A stretch of 37,943 nucleotides of DNA, from positions 1-37,943 of the forward strand of contig DASTMO010000052.1 in NCBI GenBank assembly GCA_035714115.1. Direction: 5' to 3'. This DNA comes from CAMAVH01 sp035714115. GTDB lineage: Bacteria > Pseudomonadota > Alphaproteobacteria > SMXQ01. The translations under genes and the position numbers were made by a program. This document shows positions 8,550 through 16,395 of the stretch, one piece after another. Numbering within the stretch: the first letter of the stretch is position 1; every line of letters begins with the position of its first letter. The notes below the pieces were generated by a model. The model searched no databases, was not told the DNA's origin, and saw only the letters and a program-made list of their open reading frames with translations.

Positions 8550-9245
8550 ATGACCCGCGCCGATCATTGCTGGGACGATGTGATCGATCCCACCGACAAG
8601 CAGATCTACGCCGAGTTCTTCAACCGCCAGGAACGCATCGTCGGGCCCAAGCCCGCGCTGCTCGCCATCGACCTTTACGACAAGGTCTATGCCGGCGGGC
8701 CGAAAACGGTCAGCGAGCTGAACAAGGATTTCCCCGGCTCCTGCGGCATCAACGCCTGGACCGCCATCGAGCCGACCAAGCAATTGTTCGCTGCGGCGCG
8801 CGCCGCCGGCATCCCGATCATCTACACCACCGGCAATCCCAACCCGCGCGTGGTGGCGACCAATCGCCAGCGCCGCCCGAGCGAGGCGAGCGGCGACGGC
8901 TACGCCATCCGCGCCGACTTCGCGCCGCAGCCCGGCGATCTGGTGATCAAGAAGGAACGCGCCTCGGGCTTCTTCGGCACGCCGCTGGTCGCCCATCTGC
9001 AGATGCTCGGCGTGCGCAGCCTCATCATGTGCGGCGAAAGCACCTCGGGCTGCCTGCGCGCCAGCACGGTCGAGGGTTTCTCCAACGGCTTTCACATGAC
9101 GGTGGTCGAGGAATGCTGCTTCGACCGCTCGATGCTGTCGCACAAGGTCGCGCTGTTCGACCTGCACCACAAATACGCCGACGTGATGCATGTCGAAGAG
9201 GTGGTCGCCCACCTCGGCGGCTTGGCGCTTAAGAAAGCGGGCTGA
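8550..9245 (+). CDS. Cysteine hydrolase of the isochorismatase superfamily
   Basis: A 231-residue protein with the full catalytic triad of the superfamily: Asp41 in LLAIDLYDK, Lys135 in VIKKERASGFFGT and Cys168 in GESTSGCLRAS. Members hydrolyse small amide or vinyl-ether substrates such as nicotinamide, N-carbamoylsarcosine or isochorismate. The extra N-terminal segment (about 1-33) and the GESTSGC form of the nucleophile loop are more like the N-carbamoylsarcosine amidase or ureidoacrylate-type branches than isochorismatase, but the substrate cannot be fixed from sequence. The start at 8550 is set by AAGGAG (8538-8543) seven bases ahead; an in-frame ATG at 8490 lacks such a site and overlaps the terminator region. 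No pathway partner is adjacent; it converges with panC. Confidence 0.9.
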   Translation: MTRADHCWDDVIDPTDKQIYAEFFNRQERIVGPKPALLAIDLYDKVYAGGPKTVSELNKDFPGSCGINAWTAIEPTKQLFAAARAAGIPIIYTTGNPNPRVVATNRQRRPSEASGDGYAIRADFAPQPGDLVIKKERASGFFGTPLVAHLQMLGVRSLIMCGESTSGCLRASTVEGFSNGFHMTVVEECCFDRSMLSHKVALFDLHHKYADVMHVEEVVAHLGGLALKKAG

Positions 9246-9255
9246 GTCTCGCCGC

Positions 9256-10137
9256 TTAAACGGACAGGTTGTCCAACAGGCGCGTCGCGCCGAGGCGGGC
9301 GGCCGCGAGCAGGCGGGCTTCACCGCCAAGTCCTGGGCCTTTCAGCGCCGTCAGCGGCGCGAGCGATGCGGTGTCGCGCAGCTCGACATAATCCACCGCG
9401 TCGAATCCGGCCTTCAGGATCGCCGCCTTCGCCGCATCCAATGTCTTGGCGATATCGCCGCCGCCCTTGAGCGCGGCGGCGGCGGCCTGCAATTCACGCT
9501 GCAAAGCCGGCGCGACCTTACGCTGCGCCGGCGTGAGGTAGGCGTTGCGCGAGGACAGCGCGAGGCCGTCCGCTTCGCGCACGGTCGGCACACCATGAAT
9601 GCGCGTCGGAATGTCGAGATCGGCGGCGAGGCGGCGGATGACGCAGAGCTGCTGATAATCCTTCTCGCCGAAATAGGCGTCGTCGGCTTGAGCCTGATTG
9701 AGCAGCTTGGTCACCACCGTGGCGACGCCGGCAAAGTGGCCGGGGCGGATCGCGCCTTCCATGCCGTCGGTCAGGTTCGCGACCGTCACCGTGGTGGCGA
9801 AGCCGTCGCGATACATGGCCGAGACATCCGGCGCATAGAGGAGATCGACGCCGAGCGCGGCGAGCTTGGCGGCGTCGGCCGCTTCATCGCGCGGATAGCG
9901 CGTGTAATCTTCGTTGGGCCCGAACTGCATCGGGTTCACGAACAGGGTGACGATCACATGATCGCAGTCGGCGATGGCGCGGCGCGCTAGCGTCAAATGG
10001 CCTTCGTGCAGCGCACCCATGGTCGGCACGACGCCGACGCGCAGGCCGGCGCGGCGCCAAGCGGTGACGCAGCCGCGCAGATCGTTGGCGTTACGCGCAA
10101 TGACGAGAGGTCCGGCGAGCGGCGCGGCGGCATCCAT
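9256..10137 (-). CDS. panC: Pantothenate synthetase
   Basis: This 293-residue enzyme joins pantoate and beta-alanine using ATP to make pantothenate, the last step before coenzyme A synthesis. The nucleotide-binding HxGH motif is GALHEGHL (His44 and His47), and other family blocks are plain: VPTMGALHEGH, TLFVNPMQFGPNEDYTRYPR, GHFAGVATVVTKLLN, YFGEKDYQQL and LSSRNAYL. The length is usual. It lies nine bases downstream of panB on the same strand, so both are very likely one transcript. Confidence 0.97.
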   Translation of the reverse strand: MDAAAPLAGPLVIARNANDLRGCVTAWRRAGLRVGVVPTMGALHEGHLTLARRAIADCDHVIVTLFVNPMQFGPNEDYTRYPRDEAADAAKLAALGVDLLYAPDVSAMYRDGFATTVTVANLTDGMEGAIRPGHFAGVATVVTKLLNQAQADDAYFGEKDYQQLCVIRRLAADLDIPTRIHGVPTVREADGLALSSRNAYLTPAQRKVAPALQRELQAAAAALKGGGDIAKTLDAAKAAILKAGFDAVDYVELRDTASLAPLTALKGPGLGGEARLLAAARLGATRLLDNLSV

Positions 10138-10146
10138 GCGAAGCGA

Positions 10147-11013
10147 TTAGGCCCGCTTGGGCGACTTGCCGGACGGCAAGCTCGAGCTGGGCCCGCCGCC
10201 GAACAGATGATCGTTCGACGGGAAGGCGCGGCTGCGCACTTCCTCGGCATAGGCCTGGGCGGCGGCCTCGATGTCCTTGCCGAGCTCGGCGTAGCGTTTG
10301 ACGAACTTCGGCGTGAAATCGGTGAAGACGCCGAGCATGTCGTCGACCACCAGCACTTGGCCGTCGCAGGCAGCGGAGGCGCCGATGCCGATGGTCGGGA
10401 TCTCGATGCGCTGCGTCAGCTCGCGCGCGACCGGCTCGACGGTGCCTTCGACCACCAGCGCGAAAGCGCCGGCTTCGGCGATGGCGAGGCCATCGGCGAT
10501 GACGCGGTCGGCGTCGCTGTCACCGCGGCCGCGAATCTTGTAGCCGCCGGTGGCGCGCACCGACTGCGGCTTGAGGCCGACATGGCCCATGACGGGAATA
10601 TCGCGCGCGGCGAGGAAGGCGACGGTCTCGGCCATCTCGACGCCGCCCTCCAGCTTCACGGCATCGGCGCCGGTCTCGGCGATGACGCGCGCGGCGGCTC
10701 TATAGGCATCGGCCGGCGAAGCCTGATAGCTGGCGAAGGGCAGATCGACGACAACGGCGGCGTGGGACGCGCCACGCACCACAGCGGCGCCGTGGGCGAT
10801 CATCATATCGAGGGTGACCGGCAGGGTACTGTCGAAGCCGTAAACCACCATGCCGAGCGAATCACCCACCAGCAGAAAATCGACATAGGGGTCGAGCCGG
10901 CGCGCCATCGGCGTGGTGTAAGCCGTGAGGCTGACGATCGGCGTGCCGCCTTTGCGCGCGCGCAATTCGGGAACGGTGACCGGCTTGGCAACAGAAGCGG
11001 TGACGGTGGACAT
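10147..11013 (-). CDS. panB: 3-methyl-2-oxobutanoate hydroxymethyltransferase (ketopantoate hydroxymethyltransferase)
   Basis: PanB transfers a hydroxymethyl group from methylene-tetrahydrofolate to 2-oxoisovalerate, the first committed step of pantothenate synthesis. Family blocks are MVVYGFDSTLPVTLDMMIAHGAAVVRG, metal-binding VGDSLG, GADAVKLEGG, MGHVGLKPQSV and IPTIGIGASAACDGQVLV. The open frame runs on upstream to 11304, but I start at the ATG at 11013 because the protein then begins MSTVTASVAK, the 288-residue length fits the family, and GGGAGG lies six bases ahead. The longer form would overlap the methyltransferase gene. The C-terminal tail (GGGPSSSLPSGKSPKRA) looks disordered. Confidence 0.97.
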   Translation of the reverse strand: MSTVTASVAKPVTVPELRARKGGTPIVSLTAYTTPMARRLDPYVDFLLVGDSLGMVVYGFDSTLPVTLDMMIAHGAAVVRGASHAAVVVDLPFASYQASPADAYRAAARVIAETGADAVKLEGGVEMAETVAFLAARDIPVMGHVGLKPQSVRATGGYKIRGRGDSDADRVIADGLAIAEAGAFALVVEGTVEPVARELTQRIEIPTIGIGASAACDGQVLVVDDMLGVFTDFTPKFVKRYAELGKDIEAAAQAYAEEVRSRAFPSNDHLFGGGPSSSLPSGKSPKRA

Positions 11014-11049
11014 GAGGCACCTCCCGGGGGCGGGGCTGGCAACGCTGTC

Positions 11050-11055
11050 ATTATA
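11050..11055 (-). promoter_or_regulatory. Candidate -10 box of panBC
   Basis: A perfect TATAAT on the - strand (11055-11050) lies 37 bases before the panB start. This is rare in such GC-rich DNA. No good -35 box is seen at 16-18 bases, so the call is tentative. Confidence 0.35.
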
Positions 11056-11135
11056 CTTAAGCAAGCCGGCGGGTTTTACGCCCTTTATGCCGCGCTGCAA
11101 AATGGATTTCCCCAACCCATTGAAGTTAAAGGAAA

Positions 11136-11918
11136 TTACCGGGTCGCGACGATGAAAATCCGGCGGAAAGGCAACAAAGTCGTGCCGTCTGCGCGGCGCG
11201 GATAGGCCGCCTGCATCTTTTCGCTGTAAGCGGCGTAGAAGTCGCGCGCCTCCTCCTCGTTCAGCGCGCCGAGCACCGGCCCGAGGGCCGAGCCGCGCGA
11301 CCATTCGGCCACCGCGTTCTCGCCGCTCAGGACATGGAGATATTCCGTCTCCCAGATGTCGAGCTCGCGCGATTCCTTGACCAGCCAGTCATGGAAGACG
11401 GCGGGCGGCGCGACCTCGGGGAAGAGATGCGGCGCGACGCGATCCTTCCAGCGCGGATCCTTCGCGATCTCGACCAGCGCATCGATGCGCGGGCTGCCGT
11501 GGCCGCGCGGCATCTGCACCGCGAGCACGCCATGGGCCATCAGCGAGCGCATCAATTTGGGAAAGAGGCGCTCATGGTTGCCGAGCCAGTGGAAGGCGGC
11601 GTTGGAATAGACGACGTCGACCGGATCGCCCGCCATCCAGGTGGCGAGATCGGCCTGCACATATTCGAGCGGATAGCGCACAACCGGCCCGGCGGCCTGC
11701 ACCGCGCGCGCCTCGGCGAGCATTTCGGATGAAGAATCGACGCCGGTGATGCGGGCGCGCGGCCAGCGCTGCTGGAGCAATCGCGTGGTGTTGCCGCTGC
11801 CGCAACCGAGATCGTAGACGCGGCCGGGATTGCCGGCCTGGATGCGCGCCAGCAAATCGAGCGCCGGGCGCTCGCGCGGTGCGGCGAATTTCAGATATTG
11901 ATTGGGATCCCAGGGCAT
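11136..11918 (-). CDS. tam: Trans-aconitate 2-methyltransferase-like SAM-dependent enzyme
   Basis: This 260-residue class I methyltransferase opens with WDPNQYLKFAAPRERPALDLLARI, the hallmark start of trans-aconitate 2-methyltransferase, then SAM motif I VYDLGCGSGNTTRLL, acidic ITGVDSSSEML, and DVVYSNAAFHWLGNHERLFPKL. Tam methylates trans-aconitate, a by-product that inhibits aconitase. Length and motifs agree with Tam along the whole protein. It lies on the same strand as panB with a 122-bp gap holding a candidate panB promoter, so co-transcription is uncertain. Catalysis on trans-aconitate itself is inferred from family. Confidence 0.88.
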   Translation of the reverse strand: MPWDPNQYLKFAAPRERPALDLLARIQAGNPGRVYDLGCGSGNTTRLLQQRWPRARITGVDSSSEMLAEARAVQAAGPVVRYPLEYVQADLATWMAGDPVDVVYSNAAFHWLGNHERLFPKLMRSLMAHGVLAVQMPRGHGSPRIDALVEIAKDPRWKDRVAPHLFPEVAPPAVFHDWLVKESRELDIWETEYLHVLSGENAVAEWSRGSALGPVLGALNEEEARDFYAAYSEKMQAAYPRRADGTTLLPFRRIFIVATR

Positions 11919-11937
11919 CGCTGAACTCTACGTAAGA

Positions 11938-13392
11938 TTATTCTGCCGGATGCGGCGCGCCGGCGTTGCGCAACGCGCGCACCCGGCGCGCGTCGGGCTG
12001 CGGCAAGGTGAGGCGGAAAGCCGTGCCGTCTTCGCCCGAGGTGACGAGCGCGATGTCGCCGCCATGGGCGCGCGCCAGATCGCGCACGATGGCGAGGCCG
12101 AGCCCGGTGCTGCCGTCGCGCGCCGAGCCGGCGAAGGGCTGGAACAGGCGCGAGCGCACGTTCTCAGGCAGGCCGGGACCGTTGTCGGCGACATCGATGA
12201 CGATGCGCGGCGAAGCGCTCGACTTGTCGCTGCGCGCCGCCACCGCGATGCGCGAAGCGCCCGCCGTGCCGGCATTGCGCAAGAGATTGCTGAGCAGGCG
12301 AGCCAGTTGGTCGCGATCGGCATAGACCTCGAAATCGGCCGGCACGCTGTTGACGATCTCGGTCTTGTCGCCGAGCGTCGGCGACAACCAGGTCGAGATG
12401 TCGGCGACGAGATCGCGCAAGGGGAAGGCGCTCGGGATGATCTCGGGGCGCGGCTTGGCGAAATCCATGGTGCGCAGGCACAACTGAATCGCCCGATCGA
12501 TCGCCTTCACCAACAGCGGCGTGGTGCGCTTGACCTGCGGATCGTTGCTCATGCTCAAGCGGTCGGACATGAGCTGCGCCGTCGAGAGGATATTGCGCAG
12601 ATCGTGATTGATCTTGGCGACCGCCTCGCCGATCGCCGCGAGGCGCGAGCGATGGCCGAGCGCGGCGCGCAGGCGTTGCTGCAAGCTGGCGAGCTCCGCT
12701 TCGGCGAGGCCGATCTCGTCGCGCCGCTTGCTCGGCACGATGATGCGGCTCGGATCGTCGGGGTTCTGGCTGAAGGCCATCATGCTTTCGGTGAGGCGGC
12801 GCATCGGGCGCACCATCAGCCAGCGGAGCGAGAGATAGACCAGCACGGCGGTGACCAGCGAGACGACGGCCGAGACGAACATGATGCGCTCGGTGAAGTC
12901 CCACATGGCGGCGCGCAGCGGCGCCTCGTCCATCACCAGCTCGACGGTCATCTTGGCGTCCTGCGGCGACGGGCCGCGCACGCGCAGCACCCGGTTGCCG
13001 GGTTGGATCAGCGTGTCGACCACGGCGGCGATGCGGTCGAAGAACATCTCGCGCCGCAGACTCACCATGTCGTCGATCTGCAGTGGCGCGTCGTCCGACA
13101 GGATCAGCGCTTTCGATTCGAGGCGCTGCAGCACGACGCTATGCGCGCCGACATGGCGCAAGAGCTCGTCCTGCAGTTCGCGGCTCAGCATGTTGTCGGG
13201 CGTCGCTTCGAGCGCGAGCGCGGCGAGATGGGCGGCGGCGATGCGGTCTTCGAAATAGGTCGAGCGGAAACGCGCCACCGAGGGCACGAAGATGAGCACT
13301 TCGGCCAGCATGACGAAGGTCATGGTCAGCACCAGCAGGCGGGCCGACAGGCTGCGGTACGGCGACGGCAGCGATTTGGCGGATTCGGGCAT
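11938..13392 (-). CDS. Orphan membrane sensor histidine kinase
   Basis: This 484-residue protein has two membrane segments (about 17-38 and 169-191) around a roughly 130-residue periplasmic sensor, a HAMP-like linker (about 192-245), a HisKA helix with His263 in INHDLRNILS, and a HATPase domain with G1 DNGPGLP (403-409) and G2 GSTGLGLAIV (427-436). Two features are unusual. The phospho-acceptor box is HDLRN rather than the common HELRTP. The N box reads LLSNLLRNAGTAGAS, keeping the key Asn but lacking the usual K-[YF]-[TS]. HDLRN kinases of this kind occur in alphaproteobacteria. No response regulator is adjacent. The gene is 19 bases upstream of the tam-like gene and may be co-transcribed with it. 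Confidence 0.92.
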   Translation of the reverse strand: MPESAKSLPSPYRSLSARLLVLTMTFVMLAEVLIFVPSVARFRSTYFEDRIAAAHLAALALEATPDNMLSRELQDELLRHVGAHSVVLQRLESKALILSDDAPLQIDDMVSLRREMFFDRIAAVVDTLIQPGNRVLRVRGPSPQDAKMTVELVMDEAPLRAAMWDFTERIMFVSAVVSLVTAVLVYLSLRWLMVRPMRRLTESMMAFSQNPDDPSRIIVPSKRRDEIGLAEAELASLQQRLRAALGHRSRLAAIGEAVAKINHDLRNILSTAQLMSDRLSMSNDPQVKRTTPLLVKAIDRAIQLCLRTMDFAKPRPEIIPSAFPLRDLVADISTWLSPTLGDKTEIVNSVPADFEVYADRDQLARLLSNLLRNAGTAGASRIAVAARSDKSSASPRIVIDVADNGPGLPENVRSRLFQPFAGSARDGSTGLGLAIVRDLARAHGGDIALVTSGEDGTAFRLTLPQPDARRVRALRNAGAPHPAE

Positions 13393-13539
13393 GGCCCCTA
13401 ACTTACCCCAAGCGGCGCGGTCCCGCCCAGCCGGCGGAACGCGGCGAGACCTTCATGTGGGCCGCCTGAGCGGCATTGCCAGCCCTGTTTTTACGCGCCA
13501 AAACCCCCCGATCCGGCGCGGCGGGACAGGATTTATGGC

Positions 13540-13589
13540 CCGGCGAGCCTCGCCGGACCCCATATCTTGAAAAATGCTTTATTTTTCAA
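13540..13589. repeat. Two adjacent inverted repeats upstream of rpmH
   Basis: CCGGCGAG (13540-13547) pairs with CTCGCCGG (13549-13556) around one base. TTGAAAAA (13567-13574) pairs with TTTTTCAA (13582-13589) around seven bases. Both lie in the 314-bp gap 13393-13706 between the kinase and rpmH, which has no supported gene. They sit 45-95 bases ahead of the rpmH promoter and could be operator sites. The gap shows no clear DnaA boxes. Confidence 0.55.
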
Positions 13590-13633
13590 TGGACTGAGCG
13601 GAATTACCGGCGCAAAAAACCGGCCAAAGCGCG

Positions 13634-13662
13634 TTGACTTCCCAGGTGCCAGCCCTTATACA
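13634..13662 (+). promoter_or_regulatory. Promoter of the rpmH run
   Basis: TTGACT (13634-13639), a 17-base spacer and TATACA (13657-13662) form a near-consensus sigma-70 promoter 44 bases ahead of the rpmH GTG. It is the best promoter match I found in the window, as expected for a ribosomal protein gene. Confidence 0.8.
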
Positions 13663-13706
13663 GCGGGCCTCGCATTCAACTTTGAGCCGTCCGAGGGAGT
13701 TTTCCC

Positions 13707-13841
13707 GTGAAGCGCACTTATCAACCCAGCGTCCTGGTCCGCAAGCGTCGGCATGGTTTCCGCGCGCGTATGGCGACCGTCGGTGGCCGCGCGGTGCTGT
13801 CCAACCGCCGCAAGCAGGGCCGCAAGAAGCTCTCCGCCTAA
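13707..13841 (+). CDS. rpmH: 50S ribosomal protein L34
   Basis: A 44-residue, highly basic protein with the complete L34 pattern: KRTYQPSVLVRKRRHGFRARMATVGGRAVLSNRRKQGRKK. It binds 23S rRNA in the large subunit. The start is GTG (13707), preceded by GAGGGAG (13693-13699). It leads the run rpmH-rnpA-yidD-yidC found across bacteria, with rnpA starting four bases after its stop. Confidence 0.98.
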   Translation: MKRTYQPSVLVRKRRHGFRARMATVGGRAVLSNRRKQGRKKLSA

Positions 13842-13845
13842 GATC

Positions 13846-14253
13846 ATGGGGATTCTCGACCGCCTCAAGCGGCGGCGGGAATTCCTCATCGTCGCCAGCC
13901 AAGGCCGCAAATGGGCGGCCGCTGGCCTCATCCTGCAAGCCCGGCCCCATCAGCCCGCCGATCCCGACGCCGCAGCCGCTCCCGCAGCATCGCGCGTCGG
14001 CTTCACCGTCAGCCGCAAGGTCGGCAACGCCGTCGCCCGCAACAGGGCGCGCCGTCGCCTGAAGGCCGCCGCCGAAGCGGTCATGCCGACACAAGCCCGC
14101 GCCGCCTACGACTACGTTCTGATCGGCCGCCAGCAAACCATGACTCGCCCCTTCCCCGCCCTGCTGCAAGACCTGGAAACGGCGCTGCGCAAGACGGGCG
14201 CGCATGTCTCCTCGAAAGACAATGCGGACGGCGAAAAGAGCCGGCGCGCCTGA
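13846..14253 (+). CDS. rnpA: Ribonuclease P protein component
   Basis: RnpA is the protein cofactor of the RNase P ribozyme that trims tRNA 5' leaders. In its 135 residues are the early RLKRRREF motif, RVGFTVSRKVGNAVARNRARRRLKAAAE (the conserved RNR helix) and DYVLIGRQ. An Ala/Pro-rich insert (about 33-48) separates the first strands, as often seen in alphaproteobacteria. The ATG at 13846 puts it four bases after rpmH; an in-frame ATG at 13753 lies inside rpmH and is rejected. Confidence 0.96.
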   Translation: MGILDRLKRRREFLIVASQGRKWAAAGLILQARPHQPADPDAAAAPAASRVGFTVSRKVGNAVARNRARRRLKAAAEAVMPTQARAAYDYVLIGRQQTMTRPFPALLQDLETALRKTGAHVSSKDNADGEKSRRA

Positions 14254-14255
14254 CC

Positions 14256-14621
14256 ATGACGAGCCGCGCCCCCCAGAACCTAATGTCGACTGTCGCGCGC
14301 GCCGCCCTGTTGGGCGCGATCCGCACCTATCAACTCACGCTGTCGGCCGCCTTCGGCCCCTGCTGCCGCTTCTATCCGAGCTGCTCCCATTACGGCTATG
14401 AAGCTGTGGCGCGCTTCGGGGCGCTGCGCGGCGGCTGGCTCGCCGCCAAGCGCATCGGCCGCTGCCACCCCTGGAACGCCGGCGGCATCGATGAAGTGCC
14501 GGACGAATGGCCGGGCTGGCGCAACGCCTCTTCTTATTCCCCCCATGACGCGCATAGCGCGTCCCATCAAGGGGCCGCGCACGTCGCGCGCCCCATTACA
14601 GTCGAGCGGATCGGTTCATGA
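14256..14621 (+). CDS. yidD: Membrane protein insertion efficiency factor YidD, with a long tail
   Basis: YidD is a small membrane-associated protein that helps YidC-dependent insertion. The core is unmistakable: LLGAIRTYQLTLSAAFGPCCRFYPSCSHYGYEAV and IGRCHPWNAGGIDEVP, with the conserved Cys pattern CC-x6-C. The core ends near residue 82, but the frame runs on to 121 with a His/Ser/Ala-rich tail. Its TGA overlaps the yidC ATG (ATGA, 14618-14621), so the tail may persist because translation to that point couples yidC. The ATG at 14256 follows rnpA by two bases; an ATG at 14283 is a possible later start. Confidence 0.95.
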   Translation: MTSRAPQNLMSTVARAALLGAIRTYQLTLSAAFGPCCRFYPSCSHYGYEAVARFGALRGGWLAAKRIGRCHPWNAGGIDEVPDEWPGWRNASSYSPHDAHSASHQGAAHVARPITVERIGS

Positions 14622-16390
14622 ACGACCAACGCAACCTGATCATCGCGATCGTCATCTCGGTCGCCATCATGTTCGGTTTCCAATTCTTCTTCGAGGCACC
14701 GCGCCAGGAAGCGGCGAAGCGCCAGCAGGCGGAGATGGCCGAGCAGGCGAAGCAGGCCGAGGAGAAGGCCGCCGCCGCGACGACGCCGACCGCGCCCGCG
14801 ACCAGCGGCAGCGCCATCCTGCCGCAAACACCCAATGCCGCGCCGGGCAACCTGATGCCGCAAGCGCCGACCACCGGCGATCGCGTGCCGACCGGCGCCG
14901 CGCCGCGCCTGCAGATCGAGACGCCGCGCCTCAACGGCTCGATCTCGCTGATCGGCGCCCGTCTCGACCAGCTCACCCTGGTCGACTATCACGCGACCGT
15001 CGACCCGACGAGCCCGCAGATCGCGCTCTTCGCGCCGGCCGGCACCGAGCATCCCTACTTCGCCGAATTCGGCTGGCTGCCGCAGGGCCAGGGCATCGCC
15101 GTGCCCGGCCCCGACACGCCGTGGCAGAGCGAAGCCAAGAGCCTGACGCCGTCGACGCCGGCCGTGCTGCGCTGGAACAATGGCCAAGGCCTGACCTTCA
15201 TCCGCACCATCGCGGTCGACGACAACTTCATGTTCACCGTGACCCAGCGCGTCGATAACAGCGGCGCGGCTCCGGTCACCCTGTTCCCCTACGCGCTGGT
15301 CTCGCGCACCGGCACGCCCACCACCTCGGGCTATTTCATCCTGCATGAAGGCCCGGTCGGTGTGCTCGACGGCCAGCTGCGCGAGCCGAGCTACAAGGAC
15401 GTCGTCGAGCAGAAGGCCATCACCCGCAAGACCACCGGCGGCTGGTTCGGCATCACCGACAAATATTGGCTCGCCGCTCTGATTCCCGACAAAACCAAGA
15501 CCGTCGACTCGCGCTGGGTGCATGGCACCGAGAACGGTCTCGACAAATACCAGGCCGATTGGCTCGGCGAAGCGACCACCGTCGCGCCCGGCGCGTCCAT
15601 CGAGGTGAAGTCGAACCTGTTCGCCGGCGCCAAGGAAGTGAAGCTGCTCGACAAATACGAAGACGAGCACGGCATCCTGCTGTTCGACAAGGCGGTCGAT
15701 TTCGGCTGGTTCTACTACCTGACCAAGCCGTTCTTCTACGCCATCGACTTCTTCTACAACCTGCTCGGCAACTTCGGCCTGGCGATCATGATGGTCACGC
15801 TGATCGTCAAGATCCTGTTCTTCCCGCTCGCCAACAAGTCCTACGTGTCGATGAGCGCGATGAAGAAGCTGCAGCCGGAAATGATGAAGCTGCGCGAGCG
15901 CTATAAGGACGACCGCCAGAAGCTCAACACCGAGATGATGGGGCTCTATAAGCGGAGCAAGGTCAATCCGGCGTCGGGCTGCCTGCCGATCGTCATTCAG
16001 ATCCCCGTGTTCTTCTCGCTCTATAAGGTGCTGTTCGTCACCATCGAGATGCGCCACGCGCCGTTCTACGGCTGGATCAGCGACCTGTCGGCGCCCGATC
16101 CGACCACGATCTTCAATCTGTTCGGCCTCCTGCCCTACGACGTGCCGCACTTCCTGATGATCGGCGCCTGGCCGCTGATCATGGGCGTGACCATGTTCCT
16201 GCAGATGAAGCTGAACCCGCAGCCGCCCGATCCGATCCAGGCGAAGATCTTCATGATCATGCCGGTGATCTTCACCATCATGCTGGCGCCCTTCCCGGCC
16301 GGCCTGGTGATCTACTGGTCGTGGAACAACCTGCTGTCCATCGCCCAGCAGTTCCTCATCATGCGCCGCATGGGCGTCAAAGCGACCTGA
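14618..16390 (+). CDS. yidC: Membrane protein insertase YidC
   Basis: This 590-residue Oxa1-family insertase places membrane proteins in the inner membrane, alone or with SecYEG. It has an N-terminal membrane anchor (about 6-24), an Ala/Gln-rich linker, a large periplasmic domain (about 95-350) and the conserved five-helix core from about 355 (FGWFYYLTKPFFYAIDFFYNLLGNFGLAIMMVTLIVK). The hydrophilic loop KKLQPEMMKLRERYKDDRQKLNTEMMGLYKR and the strip NPASGCLPIVIQIPVFFSLYKVL are typical, including the conserved Arg in FFPLANKSYVSMSAMKKLQPE-downstream helices as far as can be judged by eye. It overlaps yidD by four bases and engB follows after five. Confidence 0.98.
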   Translation: MNDQRNLIIAIVISVAIMFGFQFFFEAPRQEAAKRQQAEMAEQAKQAEEKAAAATTPTAPATSGSAILPQTPNAAPGNLMPQAPTTGDRVPTGAAPRLQIETPRLNGSISLIGARLDQLTLVDYHATVDPTSPQIALFAPAGTEHPYFAEFGWLPQGQGIAVPGPDTPWQSEAKSLTPSTPAVLRWNNGQGLTFIRTIAVDDNFMFTVTQRVDNSGAAPVTLFPYALVSRTGTPTTSGYFILHEGPVGVLDGQLREPSYKDVVEQKAITRKTTGGWFGITDKYWLAALIPDKTKTVDSRWVHGTENGLDKYQADWLGEATTVAPGASIEVKSNLFAGAKEVKLLDKYEDEHGILLFDKAVDFGWFYYLTKPFFYAIDFFYNLLGNFGLAIMMVTLIVKILFFPLANKSYVSMSAMKKLQPEMMKLRERYKDDRQKLNTEMMGLYKRSKVNPASGCLPIVIQIPVFFSLYKVLFVTIEMRHAPFYGWISDLSAPDPTTIFNLFGLLPYDVPHFLMIGAWPLIMGVTMFLQMKLNPQPPDPIQAKIFMIMPVIFTIMLAPFPAGLVIYWSWNNLLSIAQQFLIMRRMGVKAT

Positions 16391-16395
16391 GGCAC

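Noticed and set aside
11014..11304. Longer N-terminus for panB
   Set aside because: It would overlap the methyltransferase gene, adds residues unlike any PanB, and lacks a ribosome site; GGGAGG supports 11013.
13393..13706. Replication origin next to rpmH
   Set aside because: rpmH is often near oriC in other bacteria, but I see no cluster of TTATCCACA-type DnaA boxes and no dnaA gene here.
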